A stretch of DNA of 64,000 nt from positions 911,632 through 975,631 of the forward strand of contig NC_040018.1 in NCBI RefSeq assembly GCF_000972845.2, given 5' to 3'. Source of the DNA: Larimichthys crocea. Its lineage: Eukaryota > Chordata > Actinopteri > Sciaenidae. A program made the translations under genes and the position numbers. The notes beneath the pieces were generated by a model. The model saw only the letters and a program-made list of their open reading frames with translations. It made no database searches and was not told where the DNA came from. Every line of letters starts with the position of its first letter. The first letter of the stretch is position 1. Shown in pieces: positions 55,232-64,000 of the stretch.

Positions 55232-57323
55232 GACTTGTCAGTACCAGAGAGCAGAAAACATGATGGAAGACAACTTAACACTGATGTTGGACTTTTCCCA
55301 AGATAAGCTGACCCAACACGGAGGAATTATGAAATACTGCAAGGTGTCATGTTAGGACAAAATAAGTAATACTACTAACAGAAAATCTGGCTAATGTGTG
55401 TTTTGTATGTTGATAACACATGAAGGTGTTGGTTTAGCTGTTGACTCAGCAGTGATAAGAAATAACAGTACTCAAATCAAAGACTCTTCATCTTATATAC
55501 ACAGTCACACTGGAAAGTTTAGACAAACATAATCATTTACAAATTACAACGATCGTATCACACCACGCGCATAAATACAGTAGGTCGAGTTTACATATAA
55601 AAATCTCTTCATACTGTAGTAAAAAAACCTTCTAAAAGCAGACGGCTGTTCACAAAAAATACAAAATCCATCAGGTTTTAGTGCCTCAAAGGAAATAGTT
55701 ACTTTGTGCGAACCAATAAGTTTTAAGATAAGACGAACCTTTCGTGATCCTCAGTGAGGAAACTGGGTGGTAGGAGATGAACTGACACACAGGGTGGAGA
55801 CAAAATAATGTAACAAACGCACTGTGACTTAGAAGTGATTAAATCACCACCAAATCACAACAAATGTGGGTCACAGTAGTTCAGAGGCCCACCTGCAGTA
55901 TTAATTCAAATCCTTATTCCTTTAATTAATATACTCTATGATGTCATGATTGATTTATGACAAACACTCCTGCAGTTTGGACACATTCAGAGCTCTGTAT
56001 GAGTTCTTATGTTAAAGTCAATTAACAGACTTCTTTTCTAGCTGATAAATTTTGCTACATGGCATTAAACCTTAAATATTATTCAGCTCATTGGCAAATA
56101 TGACTAAGTCACATAAAGGACCAGTGCGTAGGATTAAAAAGTATCTAGCAGTGCAGAACTGATTGCAAGTGCCTCATATCATTATCTAATTTTTAGTGTA
56201 AAAAAGGACCTGGTAGATATAAAATCATTGTTTAAAAAAAACATAATGATCCTTCATATGTTCTATTTTTGGCAAATTCTGTAAATATAGCCCCCTGAAT
56301 CTTATGAACTGGACCTTTAAAGAAATGTTAAGATTATTTTGACCACATGGGGGCATTAGATGAAGCTGTAAGCAAGTTTTAGCAAACACTTTCACTTCAG
56401 CATTCACGTTTCTGGTCAGCCGATGAATCTAGGTCCAATATTCACTCTTGTTTTTAGTTTTTTCATGAGGGAAACATCTGGCTCTTTAGCTCTGCTATGT
56501 TCACCAACTAGTCTCTACATGTCTCTCTACTGTTTGGTGCTGAGCAGCAGGGGTCACATTAACCAAATATTTTTTTAATAGTGACAGAAACATTTTGAAA
56601 GATTAACACTGCGGATGTCCTGACGTTTAAAATTAAGCTTACTGCAGCTTTAAGAGTCCCTTTCTATGTTTACATTATTTTGTCCACCCCCTCTATAAGT
56701 ATATACATTACATGCATATCAACATTTGGTCATTTTGGTTACTACTTCCAGCTTTAGTCAACATTAAAATCTCCTTGCCAAAGCTGTCTGAATTAGGCGC
56801 TTTAGTCCCTGAATATGTGACTGAATGACACATTGCTTGTATTGTTAAACGACTGAAGCTACAATATGTCCTTTACAATAATGGTGTTGTCATAAACCTT
56901 CTATTCTACAACTGTGCCTCTTTAAAAGCAGATATCTCATCAAATGGAAATGAATGCACTCATTGTGCTGGAAACGTTGAGCAAGTCTCTTCGGAGCCTT
57001 TTCTAAAGGGACGAGGGGAGACGGACAGTGTCCTGCTGGGAGGGACAGTCCAGGTCATACACCCAGCCCACATAAGTTCGGTGTTAGTCCAGCTGAGATA
57101 CATATGAGGCAGCCGGTGACAGAAACTGAACAACGATGACTTCATCATCCAGTGTCGTCACAGGCAGAAACCCCCAGTAACAGTCTCGATAGTGAAAGTG
57201 TCCATTTCTTCATTCAGCTCTCCTTCGAGGTCAGCTGTACTCTGCATATATACACACTAGAAGTAATGTCTTTCACCAGCTGACATGCAGATCCTGTAGA
57301 GTCTGTCTGAAGTCCTCACATGA

Positions 57324-60300
57324 TCAGACAATGAGGGAATCCCGGCTGAGAAGAGTGCCCTGATGAGGATAAAATAAAGTGTAAGTGATTAAAACAGCAG
57401 CAGAGTTTACACCAACATATGAATGTATGTCGTTTTCAGTCAAATAAGAGGCGAGGAGATGATAAACATTAGGCAAATATTGTTATTATGGTGAATTAGG
57501 ACCTGGGACAAACTGCAGTTCAACTTATTTTACTAAATTATTTGAAGATTCGAAGAAAGCTGTTAATTTAGTCTGTGATGTTGAATACATTTTGAGCCAG
57601 GCTTGTCAGGGAGGAGACAACCAAGTTATGCTTGTTATAGAGAGTAGTTGGATACAGAACAGAATATTCTACCTAGTTTTCACTGTGGTAGCATCTGAAC
57701 CTGACCTGTCAAAGGTACAACAACAACACTTACTGCAGGCCTACAAACGTTTTTTTTTTAATCCTGTAAGTCTGAGTTTCTCAACCTTAGAGCTTGCTGC
57801 ACACTGATATAATTTTGACATCATCCAAGTGTACAGTAATCCAGATCACATGATAAATTGAACTCTCTAAGTGCGGGGGTCATAACAATTTTGGGGAGGG
57901 TTGAGAAACACTGACCACAACACATACAGATCCACTCAGTTTTGTTTTAAGAAATATTAAGAAAATCCCTTGGCACGATCTTGAAAAGGCGATTAGACTG
58001 GATCATGCGTCTATCTAGATAAACTAACACTGACAAAAGATAGAAGATGAAATAAACCTAGTTAAATTTTCTATTTACAGCATGAACAAACAAACCTCCA
58101 GGTTAAAGCAGTAGTCTGGTTTGTAGGTAACTTTACTATTTCTCAGACAGTGGACGCTTTTCTTTTATCTCTGTGTGCGTTACAGGTATGATGACTGATG
58201 AGCTACACCTATAGTAGTAAATAGTTTGAGGAACTTTGTAACTAGGTGAACTGAAGTCAGGAAACTTTCTGTCTGGGATTCTACCTCATGTGGACAGTCA
58301 CACAGCTGTTCTTTGTGTTTACTGTTGTTACTCTAAAGTTTTAATTAGATATTACAAAAATGAACGAAGACTGAAATCTGTCCCCACAGTAGACATTCTG
58401 CATAAGTAAGTGTTTTATGTTTACCCATTTCTGCTTTGAGACATGAAAAAATTATTAAATAATCAAGTTTCAGGTCTGGTTTTCTGGTTGAAACAGTTTA
58501 GTTCCTGGGTTCCTCTGGCTTCTAGGAAAGTTCCTTCAGTGAAAACACCCTAGTAGTGACATTGGGTGTTAAATATTTTATAGTTAGCCTAGTGTTAACA
58601 TTTTCATCAACTACACACCAAAACTAGTTTTCAAGAACTAGAAAATATGCTAGCTTTACTCACTGCTGTCGATCTACAAATTAAAATTAACAGCATACCC
58701 AAACAATAATCTACATGCTTGAATGTAACCCACCACTTTCCGGCTCTTATCTCTGGGCTCCTCTCTGCGCCCGGGCAGGGAATGTGCAGGAGGCTGAGGG
58801 GAGCGAGCGTTTGCTGGGAGCGGCCGCGGAGAGGGCCTGTCAGTTCTGCTTCTCTCTGTCTCTGAGTAAGAGGGCAGTGAATCAGCCTCCGGCCTGTTAC
58901 TAGGTGAGTGGCTGCAATGCCGACTAGATTCCCTGCTGCTCTTTTTTGAGCTTCCCTTTGAGGGTGTGTCTGAATCTTCCTCACCCCTGGCACCACTCTT
59001 AACCTGACCGACCCCTCGCAATTTAGCCTTACGTTCCAGCAGGCTATTAAGGAACGTGCCATCGTAGTCCTTCTCTTGAGAAGAACTTGATGGTGGGCTG
59101 ACTCTGGGAGGAGGTGGCACAGGGCGCTCATTGTCCCAGGTGCCTCTCCTTTTTTTGGGTGAATGAAGTGGACTTATGATATGTCCGTTTTTCTTGTTTC
59201 GTCTGGGATGATCTTCACGGTCGCTGTTATCTTCAAGCTCATTTTCATCATTGTGATAATGCTGAGGTGGACAATCCCTGTAGGAAGGATATCGACTGAA
59301 CTCCTGAAGCTCCATCTCATAATCTCCCCGTTCTTCTTCCCTTTTCTCTGCCCCTCTGCCTCCTTTCTGCTTGTAAGAGGCAGCAAACTCCTCCAGCTCA
59401 TCCAGTGAGCCGGTTCGTCCTGCAGTACGATACGTCTTTCTCTGCAGATGTTCTGAACGAGGGTTCCACCTACAACAGATGACAAGAGAGGGCCGACAAG
59501 GAGAGGGAGGTGACATGGGAAAAGGATGCCAGAGAAGTTCATGACAGTCAGTATTACGTATGCAGATACAGAAACTGTCTTTGTATCAGCAAGTTGCTGT
59601 GTAAGCACGCACTTAAGTAAATGAGGTATAGTTGGCTTTCTCCAGCATACTGTGTCTAAATGTCATGTACTTGCTTTCCACAGCTACATTTCTCCTGGAG
59701 TAAGCTGATTTCTTGGTCATGTAGGTAACTGGATTTCCAATTGTTGTTTTTTTTATGCGTGACCAACTCAAAATAACTCCACACATAGACTCTGGAAGTC
59801 AAAACAGTGTTCGTACCTATTGTGGTTTTCCTCGTCACTGTGATTCTGTTGCCGTTGATTTCGGCCAGGCCTGCGTGACTGTGAAGAGGACGGGGGGTCG
59901 TCGCTGTACCGCCGTGGAGGAAGGGGCTCGTCCTCACGGTGGCGGGGCTCTGAGTCTGGGTCACTCCGATATCGTTGTGGTGAAGGGGGATTGTCACGGT
60001 AGCGCTGCGGGTCTGGGCTGCGGTTTTCGCGGTAACGTTGGGGTTCAGGCTGAGGGTCGTGGTCGGGGATGGCGGGCAGAGCTTTCTTTTGGACATTTCT
60101 GTATGTTTGGCGGAAGCCCGTTTCTCCCTCATGGAGGGAGCTCAGCTCGGACAAGCTGCAGGCTGGACAGGTCAAGGTGAAGAAATGGATAAATGAATGA
60201 CTCAACAGAGAAATAAACATTAAATTCTTTGTTAAGGAAGCACCAAATTTAGGAGAAACTAATATACTGTAATGAAGGCACTGAAGGAAGGTTTGCAAGA

Positions 60301-61385
60301 GAGAAGACTAAGTGTGCTGTTAAAACATTTTTTTCAGGTAAGAATACATGCATATTTGTCTCCTGAACTATAGGAAAATCAATATGCAGAATGCTTGTGC
60401 AGAGAGGCATGCCAAGACGAGCTCAGAAGAACAAAAAGCCAAACAGATACTACCAAAGGTAAAGATAGTGCAGCATGCATTGTCTATTGATATAGAAGAT
60501 TCAGGTGGCATTTCCACGGCAGGGGTTTACAGAGCTTACATTGGTGGCTGTTGGACCTGGCAGGGTTGAAGTGAGCCAGTTGTTTCTCTACATACTGCAG
60601 CACCCTGAGAGAGTTCTGATCCTGGGGTGAAGGCACGCGGTAGGGAAGCCCTACAGCATGCATGGGCACTGTTGATACACACTTGACCCATCAGTGTGGA
60701 GAACTTGTGTTTGTCTTTGAGTTCATTGTGGATTGAGGACCCTAATCATTCACTATTTAATAAAATAGCTAACAAGCATTAACCTTAGAACATAACATAA
60801 ACAATTACATTCCTCTTTAAACTTCTTTGAATGAAGTTTATTTCAAGACCAGATAAAATGGCAGTTTAGAATATACTCTCAGGATGATATTAAAGGGCTA
60901 AAATATAGAAAAAAAATACTGATATGTTCTTTTAATATTTCTAAAAACATAGATTCACCCACTAATAAAGAGTAAGACCTTACCTGCTGTAAGTAGACTG
61001 CCATCTGAAGGTGAGACAGAAGACATCTTGTCCACCAGGGAAGGGGGTGCAATAGGAACCATCGTCGGGACTCCAGTGACAAAGTATGGAGGGTAGGCTG
61101 GTGACTGAGGGGTGGAGGTGCCCGTCTTTATACCCTTACCTGCCTCATATACTGCAAAAGCAACACACAATCCCATTCAGACTTTCCAAACAGTGTCAGT
61201 CTGAGCACTAACTTTTGAATTTCTGTGTTTATACTCACGGTGTCTAGGGCAACAGCAAGTGTCAGGGCAGCACCAGCAGCTGACATAGCAGCAGCACGAG
61301 TGAGGACAGCACTGACACCAACAAACCCCAACCAACAGAAGGAACAAAACACTGCCCAGCGCCACTGCCGCCACAAACACCCACT
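57324..61385 (-). CDS. ildr2: Angulin-family receptor, ildr2-like, C-terminal part
   Basis: Exons on the minus strand are 61385-61239, 61151-60984, 60668-60557, 60155-59817, 59469-58734 and 57359-57324 (stop TGA). Phases close. The first visible exon codes the transmembrane helix (about [20 protein letters not shown]) and a Cys-rich patch ([12 protein letters not shown]). The next begins LYEAGKG. Later blocks read [37 protein letters not shown] and [17 protein letters not shown], which fit ILDR2 better than ILDR1; some tail features also recall LSR. The end is LLSRDSLIV, a possible PDZ ligand. The signal peptide and Ig exons must lie right of the window. The donor at 58733 could instead lie three bases upstream. 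The family acts at tricellular junctions and in lipid-related phenotypes. The gene is head to tail with ildr1. The symbol is tentative. Confidence 0.75.
59880..60080 (-). repeat. QRYR-type internal repeat in the ildr2-like tail
   Basis: Within exon 60155-59817 the protein repeats the theme [21 protein letters not shown] and PRRYSDD, an Arg/Pro-rich low-complexity array. The DNA units differ, so this is an old expansion. Confidence 0.7.
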
Positions 61386-61812
61386 CTGGAAAAAGAAACA
61401 CAAAATCCTTCGTATAAATAAGCATCAACACATACAGTGGGACACAGGCATACATGGAAAGGGTTTGATTTGATCATCAGAGTACTGCTGTTTGGCTTAA
61501 AAATGGCTGTCCATTTAATTAGCATGACACTTAACATTGTTTGACTAACTATAGACAAAAAAACCTGCTGCCTATATTACCAACAAATCAACTAGACCAC
61601 TAACAGTTTGGTCAGCGATTTAAGTGTGTTGTGGTAGTTGCAGCTTGCAACTTGGTGGAGTCTCCCTTTGAATCGGCGTCTGTATTTTAGCAGTATTTTT
61701 CCTGCTTTGCCTGTGACTTTGTGTTTACACAGACAGTAAAATGTTTTATCCTCATTCCTCCTGTTTACATTGGAAAAATGAAAGCACGTATGCAAAATTG
61801 TTATATTGTTAT
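61386..61812 (-). other. Intron of the ildr2-like gene, left of the LINE
   Basis: It lies between the acceptor of the transmembrane exon and the LINE insertion. No exon or named repeat was recognised. Confidence 0.5.
61803..61812. repeat. Target-site duplication, left copy
   Basis: ATATTGTTAT directly abuts the left (3') end of the RTE-like element. The same ten bases occur at 63781-63790. The region is AT-rich, so partial chance matching is possible. Confidence 0.55.
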
Positions 61813-63780
61813 CTCGTCTCGTCTTCCCCTATGGTCACTACCCAAAGCTCGTGACCATAGGTGAGGGTAGGAACGTAGATCGACTGGCCTTTCGGCTCAG
61901 CTCCTTTTTCACCACGACGGACCGGCGCAGAGTCCGCATCACTGCAGAAGCTGCACCGATCCGCCGGTCGATCTCCCGTTCCATCCTTCCCTCACTCGTG
62001 AACAGGATACTTGAACTCCTCCACTTGAGGCACGATCTCATCCCCGACCCGGAGGCTGCACTCCACCCTTTTCCGGCTGAGAACCATGGCCTCGGATTTG
62101 GAGGTGCTGATTCTCATTCCAGCCACTTCGCACTCAACTGCAAACCACTCCAGAGAGAGCTGAAGGTCACGCTCCGATAAAGCCAACAGGACTAGATCGT
62201 CCGAAAAAAGCAGCGACCCAATCTTGAGGCCACCAAACCGCAGTCCCTCAACGCTCTAGGCTGCGCCTAGAAATTCTGTCCATAAAGGTTATGAACAGAA
62301 CCGGTGACAAAGGGCAGCCCTGGCGGAGTCCAACTACTGGAAACAGGTTCGACTTACTGCCGGCAATGCGGACCAAGCTCTGGCACCGAGAGTACAGGGA
62401 CCGGATAACCCGTATTAATGGGTCCGGAACCCCATACTCCTGGAGCAACCCCCACAGGACTCCCTGAGGGACACGGTCGAACGCCTTCTCCAGGTCCACA
62501 AAGCACATGCAGACTGGTTGGGCGAACTCCCATGCACCCTCCAGGATCGCGCTAAGGGTATAGAGCTGGTCCACAGTTCCACGACCAGGACGAAAACCAC
62601 ACTGCTCCTCCTGGATCCGAGGTTCGACAATCTTCGGACCCTCCTCTCCAGGACCCCCGAAAAGACCTTCCCGGGGAGGCTAAGGAGTGTGATCCCCCTA
62701 TAGTTGGAGCACACCCTCCAGTCCCCCTTTTTGAAGAGGGGAACCACCACCCCGGTCTGCCAGTCCAGGGGCACTGCCCCCGATGTCCACGTGATGTTGC
62801 AGAGACGTGTCAGCCAAGACAGCCCCACAACATCCAGAGCCTTGAGGAACTCCGGGCGGACCTCATCCACCCCTGGGGCCTTGCCATCGAGGAGCTTTTT
62901 GATTACCTCAGCGACCTCAGCCCCAGATATGGGCGAGACCGCCACGGGGTCCCCAGACTCTGCCTCCTCAAAAGAAGACGTGCTGGTGGGATTGAGGAGG
63001 TCTTCGAAGTATTCCCTCCACCGACCCAAGATGTCCCTAGTCGAGGTCAGCAGCACCCCGTCCCAACTGAACACAGTGTTGACAGTGCACTGCTTCCCCC
63101 GCCTGAGCCGCCAGATGGTGGTCCAGAACCTCCTCGAAGCTGTTCGAAAGTCGTTTTCCATGGCCTCACCGAAGTCCTCCCACGCCTGGGTTTTTGCCTC
63201 CGCAACCGCCGAGGCCGCACTCCGCTTAGCACATCGATACCCGTCAGCTGCTTCAGGAGTCCCACATGCCAAAAAGGTTCTGTAGGACTCCTTCTTCAGC
63301 TTGACGGCATCCCTCACTGCCGGTGTCCACCAGCGGGTTCAAGGGCCGCCGCCGCGACAGGCACCGACCACCTTACGGCCGCAGCTCCGGTCAGCCGCCT
63401 TGACAATGGAGGAATGGAACAAGGTCCACTCGGACTCAATGTCCCCCGCCTCCCCCGGGACGTGAGTGAAGCTCTCCCGGAGGTGGGAGTTGAAGCTCTT
63501 TCTGACAGGAGATTCAGCCAGACGTTCCCAGCAAACCTGCACAGAACATTTGGGCCTGCCAGGTCTGACCGCCATCCTCCCCCACCATTGGAGCCAACTC
63601 ACCACCAGGTGGTGATCAGTTGACAGCTCCGCCCCTCTCTTCACCCGAGTGTCCAAAACATGTGACCGCAAGTCCGACGACACGACCACAAAGTCGATCA
63701 TCGAACTGCGGCCAAGGGCATCCTGGTGCCAAGTGCACATATGGACACCCTTATGCTTGAACATGGTGTTCGTTATGGAC
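61813..63780 (-). mobile_element. 5'-truncated RTE/Rex3-like LINE, inactive
   Basis: In minus orientation the element begins inside the endonuclease region (MIDFVVVSSDLRSHV, then STDHHLVV near 63600). It continues through a linker and the reverse transcriptase: CSNYRGITLLSLPGK near 62690, VDLEKAFDRVP (motif A) near 62480, GLRQGCPLSPVLF (motif B) near 62310 and FSDD (motif C, normally FADD) near 62200. It ends at YGHELWVVT near 61840. Frame changes, for instance near 62620 and between 62250 and 62190, and the truncation show it is dead. It is flanked by a candidate 10-base target-site duplication. It lies in an intron of the ildr2-like gene, in the same orientation. The 3' terminus is atypical, stopping inside the ORF without a normal tail. 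Confidence 0.88.
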
Positions 63781-63790
63781 ATATTGTTAT
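63781..63790. repeat. Target-site duplication, right copy
   Basis: ATATTGTTAT at the 5' end of the LINE, matching 61803-61812. Confidence 0.55.
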
Positions 63791-64000
63791 AATAATTGTT
63801 ATATTCTTGAGTGTTGATGACACAACAAACCCAAACATTGTTGAATGGAAACAAAGGAGCAATTTATAGATAGAAAATGGAAATTCAGCTAGTAGCAGTG
63901 GTAGATAACTAGGGATTAGTTAACTGACAGAAAGCTTCTTAATTACAAAAAAACTCATGTCAAGTGTCCTCACACCAGTGTTGTGAGAGCCTATAATGTG
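63791..64000. other. Intron sequence at the right edge
   Basis: AT-rich with no exon seen. It presumably lies in the ildr2-like intron that leads to the Ig-domain exons outside the window. Confidence 0.5.

Larger units (their letters stand above)
52681..57323. other. Intergenic region between the ildr1 duplicate and the ildr2-like stop
   Basis: It holds a SINE at 53108, an AT-rich repeat at 54535 and a TC/AC microsatellite at 55190. The right part, up to about 2 kb, probably includes the 3' untranslated region of the ildr2-like gene. No other exon was supported. Confidence 0.55.

Noticed and set aside
59755..60180. Plus-strand open frame of 141 codons opposite the ildr2-like exon
   Set aside because: It is the antisense shadow of the Arg/Pro-rich QRYR exon; Gly/Arg-rich translation and no splice logic.
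62704..63285. Plus-strand 193-codon frame
   Set aside because: It is the reverse complement of the LINE reverse-transcriptase region, a well-known false gene prediction.

Overview
This is a window of vertebrate nuclear DNA, most likely from a ray-finned (percomorph-type) teleost. The genes are split into short exons with GT-AG introns. The intergenic DNA is AT-rich and full of CA, GA and GATA microsatellites. The dispersed repeats are of types common in teleosts: tRNA-derived SINEs, an RTE/Rex3-like LINE and an L1-like relic. Nothing prokaryotic was seen: no operon, CRISPR array or phage.

Layout. (1) 1-6.7 kb, plus strand: the last nine exons of a ccdc81-like coiled-coil gene, whose 5' part lies outside the window. 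(2) 6.7-27.3 kb: a gene-poor stretch of old repeats and microsatellites. (3) 27.6-29.6 kb, plus strand: prss23, a secreted trypsin-like serine protease with two coding exons. (4) 33.6-42.8 kb, minus strand: tmem39a, complete with eight coding exons, and a CpG-rich promoter with a non-coding first exon near 42.5-42.9 kb. (5) 45.2-49.9 kb, minus strand: ildr1 (angulin-2), complete with nine coding exons. (6) 52.1-52.7 kb: a broken duplicate of the ildr1 5' end. (7) 57.3-61.4 kb, minus strand: the 3' part of a second angulin gene, closest to ildr2; its Ig exons must lie beyond the right edge. (8) 61.8-63.8 kb: a dead, 5'-truncated RTE/Rex3-like LINE in an intron of that gene.

How the genes relate. 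The two ildr genes belong to the angulin family, which marks tricellular junctions and recruits tricellulin. They sit head to tail on one strand. tmem39a encodes an ER membrane protein, prss23 a secreted protease, and ccdc81 a centrosome-associated coiled-coil protein; I see no functional link among these. From general knowledge of human maps, ccdc81 and prss23 belong to a block at 11q14, while tmem39a and ildr1 belong to 3q13.3. The window therefore joins two human synteny blocks, with the junction between 29.6 and 33.6 kb.

Exon limits were set by hand from splice signals and reading-phase continuity. All phases close exactly across the four genes. Gene identities rest on recalled family resemblance, not on a database search. 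I found no clear sign of a new biological system. The most noteworthy items are the ildr1 5' duplication, the ildr1/ildr2 tandem, a long TG tract in a splice acceptor, and a direct repeat flanking the tmem39a promoter.
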